Shown here piece by piece: positions 49,864 to 62,689 of a stretch of 64,000 nucleotides of DNA. The translations under genes were made by a program, and so were the position numbers. The stretch is from Vanilla planifolia (lineage: Eukaryota > Streptophyta > Magnoliopsida > Asparagales > Orchidaceae): positions 21,187,275 through 21,251,274 of the forward strand of contig CM043869.1 of NCBI GenBank assembly GCA_023846275.1, read 5' to 3'. How positions within the stretch are numbered: the stretch's first letter is position 1; each line of letters starts with the position of its first letter. Below the pieces are notes generated by a model that ran no database searches, had not been told where the DNA came from, and was given only the letters and a program-made list of their open reading frames with translations.

Positions 49864-50340
49864 ACATAAAAAATGACTCAAACCTTTGCAACTCTCCTCT
49901 TTGGCACAACTTTCCTTCTTAGTTTTGTTATATGAAAAAGCTCATTGGATTGGGCATTTATAAGCCAAGACAACAAGGTCGTGATGACCTAAACTCTTCA
50001 AAACTCCCTATTGTATTAGGTTTGGGAAGTGAGGGCAGTTAAATTAATTTTTTTCCTACTTGTACCATGACTATTGAGAATTTAAAAATCTTATTCCCCA
50101 TGAGTTTCAACATGACATTTAAATAAAATACTTAAATATTCTATTATTTAGAAATATTTGATCCTATTTCATATTCTTCTATAATGATATCTAGAAATTG
50201 CATAACATATTGCCATTAAGGTTGTAGAGGAAAATATTATTCATTTGTATTAAAGTACAATATACGCGATTTGTGCATGCCATACAAGATTCTCAACATA
50301 TTGTACTTTAGGTTATAAAAGTTAACGAACCAGCAATAAT
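49864..50340 (+). repeat. Repeat family A, copy 2 (start of local duplication)
   Basis: It matches 51272-51740 over its whole length: gactcaaacctttg, ggcacaactt, acaaggtcgtgatgacct, gatatctagaaatt, cataacatattgccattaag, gcgatttgtgcatgcc and caacatattgta. Its first three quarters match 31766-32140. Together with the next 0.9 kb it forms the left unit of a tandem duplication whose right unit starts at 51272. Confidence 0.8.
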
Positions 50341-50522
50341 ATAGGATCAGCTGTAGAGTGCTTTTACATAAAACATATAATGCAATGAATTTAATGTATG
50401 ACATGATATTAAAAAATTTTACAAAATATATAATATATTAAGTATAAAATGTGGCATGCTAATACTATAATAAGGGCAAAAATAAAGATGATAATTTGAG
50501 TGAAATAATCATAAGAAATATA

Positions 50523-50564
50523 GTGTGTGTGTGCGTGTGTGTGTGTGTCTATATATATATATAT
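50523..50564 (+). repeat. GT/AT compound microsatellite
   Basis: A gt-repeat with one gc interruption runs directly into a ta-repeat. It lies in the part of the left duplication unit that the right unit lacks. Confidence 0.9.
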
Positions 50565-50942
50565 TTAAAAAGTTATTTGGTGATAAATATGCACGTTTAT
50601 ATTTGTAGAAACTAAAAGAATAATTTGAAAAAGATGATTTTGTCCTAAATTCAATAAGTAAAATTATGATATATGCACAATATTAAATTAATATATAAAA
50701 TTTTTCATAATTAAGAAATTTTTGCATATTATTTAATATTTTTTACTCTTACATAGAATAAGATTTTTCTAAGAGGTTGATTATTATTTTATTAGTATAT
50801 CATTTTATATTTTAATAATATTTATATTTCATGAAATAATGCAAATAGAAAAAGAATTTTGTTATTGTAATATCTTAAAATTTGGCTCTATATAATTTAT
50901 TTTAAATCTTGAGATTTGATTGATATAATTGTAATTATGAGA

Positions 50943-51271
50943 ATTTAAATAACAATAAAATTATTTTTTCAAGCAATACATTTATTAATTAAAAGAAAAT
51001 ATTAATAACTTTACTTTGAGAAGGGTGTCATATTTTTAAATGAAAATAAAATTTTATTAAAGCATATAATTAAAAAGAACTCTCTTTAAAGAATATAATT
51101 GTAGTGTGCTAATAATGTTTTATGACCTACATAATTAATTACAATTTTTTGAATAATACATATATATATTATGAATATTTAAATGTAAAATAATACTTTT
51201 TAATTTAAGCCAATTATCTTTAACAAGATTAGTGTTAAATACGTTATTACTAAAAGTTTAGGTTGTTTAGA
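50943..51271 (+). repeat. Left-unit tail of the tandem duplication
   Basis: It matches 51725-52040: caatacatttattaattaaa, catatttttaaatgaaaata, gaactctcttt, ttatgacctacataatt, caattatctttaacaagatt and agtgttaaata. It ends in taggttgttta, directly before the second unit begins with gatgactcaaacc. The two units are therefore head to tail: about 1.41 kb on the left, about 0.8 kb on the right after loss of some 0.6 kb. Confidence 0.75.
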
Positions 51272-51740
51272 TGACTCAAACCTTTGTGACTCTCCTTTAT
51301 GGCACAACTTTGCTTCTCAGTTTTCTTATATGAAAAAGCTCATTGAATTGGGGCTACTAGACTTATTTATATGCAGATACAACAATGTCGTGATGACCTG
51401 AACTCTTCGAAGCTCACGAATGAATTAAGCTTGGGAAGCGAGGGTAGTTAAAATCATTTTTTATCCTACCCATACCATGACTATTGAGAATTGGAAGTCT
51501 TATTCCCCATGAGTTTCAACATAACATTTTTATAAAATACCTAAATATTCTATTATTTACAAATATATCATCTTATTTTATATTCTTCTATAATGATATC
51601 TAGAAATTACATAACATATTGCCATTAAGGTTGTAGAGGCAAATAGTATTCATTTGTATTAGAGTACATCATATGCGATTTGTGCATGCCATAAAAGATG
51701 CTCAACATATTGTACATTATGTTATAGAAGTTAAGGAATA
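51272..51740 (+). repeat. Repeat family A, copy 3 (right unit)
   Basis: Closest relative is 49864-50340, with roughly one difference per ten bases by eye. It carries the same gtcgtgatgacctgaactct and cgatttgtgcatgccata phrases. It is followed by 51741-52035, equivalent to the left-unit tail, and then by the longer repeat R. Confidence 0.8.
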
Positions 51741-51973
51741 AAATTATTTTTTTAAATAATACATTTATTAATTAAAATAAAATCATAATAATTTTATTTT
51801 GAGAAGTTTGTCATATTTTTAAATGAAAATAAAATTTTATTAAAACATATAATTATAAAGAACTCTCTTTGAAAAATATAACTATTGTGTGCTAATTATG
51901 TCTTATGACCTACATAATTAATTACAATTTTTTGAATAATACATATATATATATAAATTATGAATATTTAAAG

Positions 51974-53329
51974 GGCAAATAATACTTTTTAATTTAATCC
52001 AATTATCTTTAACAAGATTAGTGTTAAATAAGTTACTACTAAAAGTGTTAGGTAGTTTAAAGATGTACCTAATGAAAGTAAAAAGGAGGGAGAGAAGGAG
52101 AAAAAGAGAAAATAAAGAGAAGGGAGAAGAAAGTTTCAATTCAAGAGGACAACAAGAAAGAGAAGAAAAGAATTGTGTTGGTCATAAGGAGAGCATCAAG
52201 GAAGATAGAAAGGAGACTTACTATTACTATAAGAATAAAGATGGCGAAGAACGTATTAGAAAGCTACTACAATGAGTGAAAATTTGGAAAAAAGTTGAAA
52301 TTATATTTTTTATTGAATTTATTAATTTTTATAAAGGAATTAGAGGTTTTATTTTATTGTACAAGAATGCTATGATAATTAATTATGGGCGTTTAGAGTT
52401 GTCTTATAGTAAAATATAGTTTAATTTAAGCCTTATGATTTTGCTTGGAGGTCAGTCTACTATCTGATTAGACTCAATATACAACTTGATTATCAATAAT
52501 TAGTTTAGGGAGTTAATAAACATATCATACAATTAAGAGAATATATAATACAATTAGAGTTAAGTTTGTTCAAGAAGAAAGCTTATTGTGTGGTCCAACA
52601 ATGTCATCATATCATAGTTGGAGTGATCATATTGTATTGTGGGATTCTCATACAAAATGATTAGATAAAGGTCAAAGAGTAAGATGGGATTCTGATAATC
52701 ATATATAGGGAGTTGAAGGAATCATACTGTTTGATGGAGAGGCCATATAATACAATAAGTGAAGAATTAATAACAATGATTTAGTGAGATGCCAATTATA
52801 CAACACGATGAGGGAATCATATAGTTGATGATTTTGTAGTAGAGAAAGTAAAGAGAATGCTTTGGGTTATATAATCTTAAAGAATTTTAGATATTTTCAT
52901 TATTAAAGATTATATAATAACTCATGTGCATGCATCTATGAGTTTGTACAAAAGCTAAAAGAAAAGAAAAGTGGATTAAGAATCTTCACCATGAATTTAG
53001 GTAATAATGGTAATATAAATATAATATTAAATTAATAGGTAATTTATTCTTAAAATAAGATATCTTATATGCCATTTTATGTTGTGTATTTTGATATATG
53101 ACAGTTATCTTGACAAGAAGTATTTGTATTACATTTGCTCATAGTTTTTAAATGTCTATGGATCTTTTATATGTTTATTTTAAAATAAGGTACATACATT
53201 AAATCATATAGATATCATGAGAGCCGATTTATATTAGAAATATAATATAAATATTTTACTTTAAGTTATGGCATAATATATAAAATATGTTTAGATTAAC
53301 TAAAATTAAGGAAAAAATATTAAGTTTTC
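51974..53329 (+). repeat. Repeat R, left copy, ending at a retroelement insertion
   Basis: It matches 60028-61404 nearly end to end: gcaaataatactttttaatt, aacaagattagtgtt, gtggtccaacaat, ggagaggccatataataca and ctcatgtgcatgcatctatg. A purine-rich portion (52070-52230) yields an open frame rich in Glu, Lys and Arg. The frame differs in the second copy, so it is unlikely to be protein coding. The right end is abrupt, at the start of the copia LTR (53330). Confidence 0.85.
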
Positions 53330-55237
53330 TGTTTCACCGTCGTGTTTGATGAGTCAAGCATAAATGTTTATATCTCATACGGGCTTGCTTTAAGTGAAAT
53401 TGTTAATATTAAATTAAGTCAAACCATGAACTTTAAATGTCTAAAATATTGTTTGAAAGGCTCTTGGAGTGATGGCAAGCTTCAAGGAAAATGAAGGCAT
53501 GCTCCAAAATTTTATACTTCAATATCTCCTTATTTTTCTTGAATTTGATGTGTCCAAATTTTGAGATGATACTGCACACTAGTGGTATTATTGTTTGAAA
53601 AATTTATAAGTTTAATAATTTTTAAATTTTCATTTTTGAGCCAAGCATTATTGATGAAAAATATAGACATTGGTATTTGATTTTTCAAAATTATTTAGGA
53701 ATAATTTTTCATAAATTTGTCTTCATAATCATTTAGGTTACTTGTAATACTATCATAATAAAAAGTTATTTTGGCATACATATATTCAAAATTTCGACAC
53801 AAAAATTCTCACAAAACACTGTAAAACCACTTTTGTCTCGACAATTTTCGCTGTAGCGTTGGGCGGGTCAACGAGACCCGACTGCAGTTTCGTCCAAGCT
53901 TTAATGATTTAAAAAATAAAAAAAAGTAAAATTTGTTTGATAGACCCAAAAGGGGTGAGCGAAGTCCAAAAACCATAGGCAGAGCTTTTGAACAGAACAA
54001 GTGAGAAATTAGCCCGCAGCTGCTGAACTGAATGAGCGTGAACTCAGCTTGCATAGAAAGCTGACCAAAGCAAGCACGAAATCAAGCCAACCAGGACCAA
54101 ATGATCAAATCTTGGTCGAGGAAGGGGGAGCTAACCCCAAAGAGCTCGAGACACTAATGAACCGAAAGTGTTATAGAGAGCAATGGTAAGAACATTTGGA
54201 CGATGTGGGACTAAACCTCCATTCGATTGTCAAAGAAGGCGGAAGGATAGGCGCGATTGGATGGCTTAGATTAATCAAGGTAAATTGCTACATGATAACA
54301 GAGTAAAACGCTAAGCAGGAGATTCGAAACTGAGCCAGATCTGCAAGAGGATACAAAACCACTGCAGTTAGTTTCTACTTTAGTTGATTTCTGGACAAAT
54401 TATTTTAATACATGCAAGACAACCAATGGGCCATCCATTGGCGCAGATCAAGGCCACCGAGATCCAATGGCCAGGATTGATCTCAAATGGTAAATTCGAG
54501 ATTCAATCAAAAACGTCCATTTTATGCTCCAATTCGAACGATAACTGCTTTGTGTCCGTTACCCAAACGACTAGTTCATTTTAGAACCATTGAGAGTGGA
54601 TTTAGAGCTCAAATTATGCTCTATAAATAAGGAATGATGAAGAACTCCTAGAGGTTATCATTGCTAAGATTCAATGCTTTCAACTAAGAACATCGAGAAA
54701 TTCTAAGTGCATACGATGCTTCCAAAGTCACAAAGTGAATGATGCAAGAAGGAACTCGAAATTGGAGGTTTTTGCTTCAACTATTTTTCAATCTCTATTC
54801 CTCTTTCTTTTCGTTATTGTGTGTACCTCGTATTTCTCTTAAAATTGTCTTAAGTTTTGCCAATTTTTTGTATTTCTTTCTTTAGGATAAGAGCATCCCA
54901 ACAATTATGCAAAAGCCTAGGGTTTGAGTTGAGCCCAGAAAAACTCAAGTAGGTTCGGGATTAGTCGTAGGTAAAATCCCAAGTAGGTTTGAGGATAACC
55001 GAATGAAAAATCTAGCTTGTAATTTGGTGATTTTAGTGCTCTTTTCCCAACACCGATTGGGGGTTGATGTAAGCCTAATTTTGTGTGGAACCATCTTAAA
55101 AATCTTTTGTGTAATATTATTTCTTATTCTTGCTTAAAAGATTTAAGTTTTAATTGAAATCAAAAATCGAATGAAAATATTATTTGCCACAATTCACCCC
55201 CCCTCTTGTGCGATTGTCTTAAGCACAAAAAACTTCA
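53330..55237 (+). mobile_element. 5' LTR of the copia fossil
   Basis: Full-length LTR with tgtttcacc at its start and aaacttca at its end. It has a TATA box in ctctataaataagg near 54620 and the same block order as the LTRs at 25658, 27220 and 58036. The inside of the LTR carries the tgggcgggtcaacgagaccc segment near 53860 shared by the family. Confidence 0.85.
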
Positions 55238-55239
55238 AT

Positions 55240-55252
55240 TGGTATCGGAGAG
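55240..55252 (+). promoter_or_regulatory. Primer-binding site of the copia fossil
   Basis: tggtatcggagag lies two bases after the LTR end. It resembles the tggtatcagagc site used by most plant Ty1/copia elements, complementary to initiator methionine tRNA. Confidence 0.75.
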
Positions 55253-58035
55253 TGGAATCCCAAATTACTTGAGTAACATCACGTGGGAGATCCACTTGTG
55301 CTAAGTGAAGGGTTTCTCACATTCTTTGTGGTTTTGTGATTTTTTGTTTCATGGCTTCCTCTTTGGTTGATATGGGTGCAACCTTGTGTGAAGGTTTTTC
55401 TTCAATTCGCCCTCCCTTATTTAAAGGAGAATTTTACTTACATTGGAAAAACCGTTTTAGAATTTTTATTCAATCTATCAATTTAGAATTATGAGAAGTT
55501 ACGACTAAGCCTTGTGAACTTTCTTAAAATTCTTTTACTAATGAAGTAAGCCCTTTAGTGAGCTTAATGTTGAGCATAAAATATTGGCTCAAATGAATGC
55601 TAGGGTCTTGAACTATCTTCATTGTGGAATTTCTCTTAGTGAATTTACACAAATTATAAATTTGCATATGGCATTTGAGGTGTGAAAAAAACTCGAAGTA
55701 ACTTATGAGGGCACCTCACAAGTGAAAGAGATGAAGATCAACATTCTCATTCATGATTATGTGCTTTTTAGAATGAATCCTTTAGAGCATATTAAAAGAA
55801 TGTTTTTAAGATTTAATGACGTAACAAATGGCTTGATAAATCTTGGTAGGGCATTCTCAAATGGTGACCTAGTTAGGAAAATTTTGAGAATCCTTCCAAA
55901 GGAATATGATCCCCTTGCAATGGCTATTAAAGCTGCTAAAGATGTCAACAAACTTTCATTGGATGAACTCCTTGGGGAACTTCTCACTACCGTAATAGAG
56001 ATGACTAGGAGACTTATGGAAGAGGCTTCTACAAGCAATTTAAAGCATAAGTGGAAGAAGGAAGAACCCATGGTCTTCAAAGCTACCAAATGTGATTCGG
56101 ATTCCACTTCTACCTCTTCCAGGATTTTGAGGATGAGTTAAGTTTTCATGTTAATGGTTTAGCAGAAAATTTGGCAAAAAGTTTTCTTAATAGCAAATGG
56201 AAGAAGATGAGTAACAAGGAGAGGAAGAGGCCACCAACTTGTTTTGAGTGTGGTCAAACCTATCATATTAAATCGAAATGTCCAAAACTCAAGGACAAGC
56301 ATATGAAAGAGGAAAAGAGGAAGAAGAAGAACTTGAAGAAAAAGAAAACTTTCCAAGCTACATGGAGTGCTTTCGAAGATTCAGATGTTTCAAGCTCAAG
56401 TAGACGAGAAGAATGAATGATTTGTTTTATGACCAATAAGACATCTTCAATATCTTCAAGTGAAAAAGAAGAAGAAAATGAGGTGAGCACTTGGACAAGA
56501 GATATTTTAGAAAGTAATTATGTTGAAATTATGAATGCATTGACTTCTTTAATGAGTACTCATAAAAAATTGAAAAAGGCTTGCAAAGAAAATGTTGAAT
56601 TACTTGATTTTGTTATAGAAGAAGATGAAAAGAAAAGAATAGAAAATCAACATATATGTGACGAAAAGGCTTCCCTTATGATTGAGAATACTTCTTAAGG
56701 CATGATATTTTACATTTGAAAGAAAAATGCGATTTTTTGAGCATGCTTGTGTAAGAAAAACTTCACACACTTCTTATGCTTCACATGCTTATTGTTCTTC
56801 CCATGTCTTCAATTTTGGAAGACATAAATGCATAAGCATGCCTGGGCCATCAAATATTGTTTATTTTTGTTGTTATAAACCTGAACATACTATAAAAGAT
56901 TGCTTTTTCAGAAGAAATATATATTCATAAAAAAAATTTTAAATAGATAGTTAAGAATGAGAACATGCAAGCTCCATTTAGTGCTCAACCCAAGCTTTCT
57001 TGGGTTCTTAAGAGTAGAACTTAGAACACTAGAAGAAAATGTCTCCAAAATATTTAGAGACGTTCTAGGATAGGTCTAGACATTTTTAAAACTTAAATTG
57101 ATGATTTAATTTGGTTGTAAGTTTCTAATTTAGATTTTGCACCTTATATAGTCAAAACCAAGAAGAAAATAAAAATTCCCATCTTGGGTATTCATCTATT
57201 AGAAAAGCATATAGAAATTTTAATCTAGAATCTCATAAGTTAAAGGAAACAATATATGTTGTGTTTGTTGAGTCTATCCAACAAGTTAGTGAGAAGTATT
57301 TAGAAGATAAATAAAATTAGTAAAGAACTTAGATTTGAATAAGAATGAAGAAAAATTAGAAAATCTTGCAGTAGAAAAAGAAAAAAAACAAGTTACATAG
57401 AGGATGGAAATTTGCAACATCACATGCAAAGGATTTGATCATTATGAGATGATTTACTAATTGTTTAAATTTATATTGATGATATTATTTTTTGTAGTAC
57501 AAAAAAGGAATGTAGAGAATTTTGAAATCTTATGACTAAAGAATTTGAAATGAGCATGATTGGTGAGCTAAATTGTTTTTCTTAGGATTTCAAATAATAC
57601 AATAACTTCAAGGCTATGGTTTAGAAGTCACACGAATACCGATTATAATTGATAACACTAGTATATTAGCATTAGTCAAGAATTAAGTTCATCATTCTAG
57701 GACTAACCACATAGATGTTAGATATCACTTTATTAGAGACAACATGACCAAAAGATTAGTAGAATTAGAGTATGTTCCTATTAAGCTTTAATTGGTTGAC
57801 ATTTTTACCAAAAGCCTTACCAGTGAAGCAATTTCAAACATTAAGGGAACAATTAGAAATTTTATACATTGTCTAGGGTTCACTCTCTTTTGATGGTGTC
57901 AAAGGGATAGAATAGTTAGGAGTTAGGGGGAGCATTTTAATTCTTAATTTCCAACTTAAAAATTTATTTCTATTTTCTTTGTCATATTTTTGTATTTAAA
58001 ACATTTATGTCTTGCCATCATCAAAAGGGGGAGAT

Positions 58036-59690
58036 TGTTACACCCTTGTGTTTGTTGAGTGAAGCATAAATGTTTATATCTCATGAAGGCTTGGTTTAAG
58101 TGAAATTATTAATGTTAAATTAAGTCAAGCCATGAACTTTAAATGTCCAAAATAGTGGTCTTCAACACTTTTGCAGTGATGGCAAGCTTCAAGGAAAATG
58201 AAGGCATGCACAAAAATCTTTATACTTTAATATCTCTTTAATTTTCTTGAATTTGCTTTGCCCAAATTTTAAGATAATGTAGTACACTAGTAGTATTAAT
58301 ATTTGAAAATGTTATAAGTTTAATAATTTTTGAATATTGATCTTTGAGCCAAGCATTATTGATGAAAAGTATAGGCATTAGTATTTGATTTTTTTAAAAT
58401 TATTTAGGAATAACTTTTAATGAATTTCTTTTAGTAGTCATTTTGGACAGTTGTAATACTATCATAATATAAAATTTTTTTGATATACTTATACTCAAAA
58501 TTTTGGCACAAAATTTCTCACAAAACACTATAAAAACACCTGTCTCGGGAATTTTTACTATAGCGTTGGGCAGGTCAACCCGACCTTATGGCTGATCACT
58601 CTAGGCATTAAGTATTTAAAAATTAAAATAATGTAAAAATTATTTGATAGACCTGAAAGGGACGAGCAAAGCCCAAAGGCTGTAGGAAGAGCTAAGAATG
58701 GAACAAGTGAGAAATCAGCCCGTAGCTGCTGAACGAAAGAAGTGCAAACTCAGCCTGTAGAGAAAGCTGACCAGAGCAAGCACGAAATCAAGCCAACCAG
58801 GACCAAGTGATGAAATCTTGGTCTAGGAAGGGGGGAGCCAACCACAAACTGCTCGAGAGACAAATGAACCAAAGTGTTATAGAGAGCCATGGCAAAGACA
58901 TTTAGACGATGTGGGACTAAACTTCCATTCGATTGTCAAAGAAGGTGAAACAGCAGGTGTGATCGGACGGCTTAGATTAATCAAAGGTAATTTGCTGCAT
59001 GATAACAGAGTAAAACACCAAGCAGGAGATTCAAAACCGAGCTAGATCTGTAAGAGGATGCGGAACCACTGTAGTATGTTTCTATTTTAATTGATTTTTG
59101 GACAAATTGTTTTAATATATGCAGGACAACCAAGGTGCCATCCAATGGCCCAGATCAAGGCCAACTATTTCTAATGGCCAAGATTAATCTCAAATGGTAA
59201 ATTCGAGATTCAATATGAAACGTCCATTTCAGGCTCCAAAGCTAAAGGTGACTACTTTGTGTCCATTACCCAAACGACTAGTTCATTTTAGAGTCGTTGG
59301 GAGTGGATTTAGAGCTCAAATTAAATTTTATAAATATGGAATGATGAAGATCTCTTAGATGATACCATTGCTAAGATTTCGAAGCTTTAAAATCACCATA
59401 TACGATGCTTCCAAAGTAACAAAGTGAAAGCTGCAAGAAAGAACAAAAAATTGGAGTTCTTTGCTTCAACTATTTTTCAATCTCTATTTCTCCCTCTTTT
59501 TGATATTGTGTGTGCCTCATATTTCTCTTAAAATTGTCTTACGTGTTGCTAATTTTTTGTATTTCTTTCTTTGGGGTGAGGGCATCCCAACAATTGTGCA
59601 AAAGTCTGGGGTTTGAGTTGAGCCCAATAAAGCTCAAGTAGGTTCGGGATTAGTCGTAAGTAAAATCCCAAGTAGATTTGAGAGTATTAA
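58036..59690 (+). mobile_element. Second LTR of the copia fossil, 3' end lost
   Basis: It starts tgttacacccttgtgtttg right after the polypurine tract and follows the 5' LTR through tgggcaggtcaacccgacc (58567) and its TATA region (taaatttataaatatgg). It ends near gattagtcgtaagtaaaatc, where a gag-like segment begins. The last 270 or so bases of the LTR are missing. Confidence 0.85.
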
Positions 59691-60027
59691 AAGTATGTTT
59701 TAAGATTTAATGATGCACTAAATGGAAAATTTTTTGAAACCTTCCAAAGGAATATGTTCTTCTTGCAAAGGCTATTAAAGTAGCTAAAGATGTCAACAAA
59801 CTTTCATTGGATGAACTCGTTGGGGAACTGCTCATTGTCAAAATAGAGATGACTAGGAGACTTACGGAAGAAGCTTCTACAAGTTAAAGCAAGAAAGAAG
59901 GAAGAACCCATGGCCTTCCAAGCCACCAAATGTGATTCGGATTCCACTTCTACCTCTTCCATGGATTTGGAGGATTAGGTAAGTTTTCATGTCAATGGTT
60001 TAACACAAAAATTGGCAAAAAGAAATG
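59691..60027 (+). mobile_element. Second gag fragment of the same copia family
   Basis: It matches the gag region at 55790-56170: aaagatgtcaacaaactttc, ttggatgaactc, gagatgactaggagactta and aaatgtgattcggattccac. It abuts the truncated LTR on the left and repeat R on the right (60028). This order (LTR, then gag) implies a second element copy or a tandem arrangement that has since lost most of its length. It is a broken fossil. Confidence 0.8.
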
Positions 60028-61404
60028 ACAAATAATACTTTTTAATTTAAGCCAATTATCTTTAACAAGATTAGTGTTGAATAAGTTTTTACTAAAAGTT
60101 TTAGGTAGTTTAGAGATGTTTCTAATGAAAGAAAAATGGAGGAGGAGAACAAGAAAAAGAGAAAATAAAGAGAAGAGGGAAGAAGAAAGTCTCAATTCAA
60201 GAGAAGATCAAGAAAGTGACGAAAAAGTTGTGTTGGTCATAAGGAGAGTAGTAAGGAAGACAAAGAGGAGACTTACTATTACTATAAGAAACAAGAAAGG
60301 GAACAACGTACTAAAAAGCCACTACAATGAGTGAAAATAAAAAAGGTTGAAATTATATTTTTTATTGAATTTATTAATTTTTATAAAGGAATTAGTTGTT
60401 TTATTTTATTGTATAAGTTAAGAATGCTATGATAATCAATTATGGGGGTTTAGAGTTGTCTTATAGTAAAATATAATTGAATTTAGGCCTTATGTTTTGT
60501 TTGGAGGTGAGTCTACTATATGATTAGACTCAATATACAATATGATTACCAATAATTTGTTTAAGGAGTTAATAAACATATCATACAGTTAAGAGAATAA
60601 ATAATACAATTAGAGCTAAGTTGGTTCACGAAGAAAGCTAATTGTGTGGTCCAACAATCTCATCGTATCTTAGTTGGAGCGATCATACTGTACCATGAGC
60701 TTCTCATACAATATGATTAGATAAAGGTCAAAGAATAAGATGGGTTTTTGATAACCATATATAAGTAGTTGAAGGAATCACACTGTTTGATGGAGAGGCC
60801 ATATAATACAATAACTAAAGAACTAATAATAATGATTTTGTGAGATGCAAATTGTACAACATGATGGGGGAATCATATAGTTTAAGTTTTTGTAGTATAA
60901 GAGAAAGTAGAGAGAATACTTTCGATTATATAGTCTTAAGGAATTTTAGATATTTTCATTATTAATGATTATATAGTAACTCATGTGCATGCATCTATGA
61001 CTTTGTAGAATAACTAAAAGAAAAGGAAAGTGGATTAAGAATCTTCACCTTAAATTTAGGTAGAAAAGTGTGATAATGGTAATATAAATATAATTTTAAA
61101 TTAATAGACAATTTATTCTTAAATTAAGATATCTTATAAGCCATTTTATATTGTGTATTTTGATATATGACATAATTATCTTGATAAGAAGTATTTGTAA
61201 TACAATGCCTCATAGTTTTTAAATTTCTATGGATCTTTTACATGTTTATTTTATGATAAGGTACATACATTAAGTCATACAGATAGCACGAGAACTAGTT
61301 TATATTAGAAATATAATATATAGATTTTATTTTAAGTTATGGCATAATATTTAAAATAAGTTTAGATTAACTAAACTTAAATAAAAAATAAAATTGAGTT
61401 TTCT
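60028..61404 (+). repeat. Repeat R, right copy (uninterrupted)
   Basis: Partner of 51974-53329. Where the left copy runs into the LTR (gttttc then tgtttcacc), this copy continues as gttttcttgaaacattaccc, showing the pre-insertion sequence. It is non-coding: the reading frame through its purine-rich part is not shared with the left copy. Confidence 0.85.
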
Positions 61405-62600
61405 TGAAACATTACCCTCATGTTATATGAATATATAGTTCCATTGGAATGTGTAGGGTGTTCAAGATACTTATTTGATATTGGCTCATCACATTATTTA
61501 ATGTCACTAAGACTTTGTGCTTGGTGGCTTAGGTATTAGTTTAAGACCTACCTAAATGGATAATTTGGATAATATTATAAGTATTTTTTGAGAAAAATAA
61601 AACTATTATTTTATAGTAAAGATTATGGAAGAGATTGTTATAATCCTTTATCCAAACTAGATAAGGTTGTCTTGACAATCAAGTATGTTATCCTTGTAAG
61701 TGTCAAATATATGACCGTTAATAACAAACTTCTTGAGGATTCTGGATGCTTTAGGTTACTTCATTAAATAGCTTAGTTAACTTGTCTAATAATTGAACCC
61801 AATTATTAATCTCAATGTTGTCAATTGTTTCATTATCAATCATCTTTGTCTCCTTGCAACAAATGTACAATAATGTAATCATGTTGATTTATTTGCATGA
61901 GATTGGAGCATAGTTGTGGTGACCAAGCTTGCCTTTCTTGGGATTGGGTGTCACATCCTCTATTTTTTAATTTTTTATTAATACTTTAATTTTGAAATGT
62001 ACTTTTTATAAAAAATTGAATAAATACATTATGTTTGAAAACATTTGGTATGATCAAATATCCAAAACAAATGAAAAAATATGCTTAACCTTTGAAATCA
62101 ATTTTATGTGAAGCCAAATATACGAAACAACATAATGATCATATTACAAAAGGCAATTAACATGTCCAACAAAACAAAGTAGATGTCTAACTTATTGTAA
62201 AACATTTGAGGCATAACAAATAAGAAGGGATGAGTGAATTCTTTATTTAATAAATTTTTCATTTCCAAAAATTATTAAAAAAACATTTTGACCTTAAATT
62301 TTTTATATTGATGAAATAAAATTTCTCAATAATAAACGAAAATGTACACAATATTTTTTAGGTGCTTCAACCAAATTTTATGCTTACATCCACCCTCGAT
62401 CCCCGATCGGGCTTCCACTAACCTTTTTCATTTTACTGAACCTAGTAGAGATAAACCAAATACACATCTGTGTTTTAATGAAACCAAAATCAGAGAAATT
62501 TAGGTTACTCAAAAAAATTTAATACTTTAAAATTTTATGTTTACAAAAATCCCTACATCTTTAAAGCTTTAAATAAATTAATATTTTAAATTTTAATAAA
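61405..62600. other. AT-rich spacer
   Basis: No gene is supported. One conspicuous G+C-rich patch at 62390-62415 contains cgatccccgatcgggc, with a short palindrome (cccgatcggg). Nothing else could be assigned. Confidence 0.5.
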
Positions 62601-62689
62601 CATCTAATAAATCTAGAATTAGATAAATTAAAAATATAATACAACAAAATTAAAAAAATCAGTTAAAATACTATTAAAAATTAAAATAT

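Larger units (their letters stand above)
53330..59690 (+). mobile_element. SIRE-like Ty1/copia LTR retrotransposon fossil, shortened
   Basis: The 5' LTR (53330-55237, about 1.9 kb) starts with TG and ends with CA. A primer-binding site follows at 55240 (tggtatcggag, like the initiator-Met tRNA site of plant copia). Internal remnants are gag (about 55350-56420, including CFECGQTYHIKSKC, a zinc knuckle), reverse transcriptase (YIDDIIF near 57471) and RNase H (about 57640-57870). A polypurine tract (aaaagggggagatt, 58023-58036) directly precedes the second LTR, which starts at 58036 and runs to about 59690, where it is cut short. The internal region is only about 2.8 kb, so several kilobases have been lost. 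It is broken in many places. By eye the LTRs differ at roughly one base in ten, so the insertion is old. Confidence 0.85.

Noticed and set aside
52021-52275. Lys/Glu/Arg-rich 84-codon frame as a small basic protein
   Set aside because: The homologous frame at 60074-60334 differs in register and sequence after about 45 codons. Conservation is at the DNA level only, and the purine-rich repeat explains the composition.
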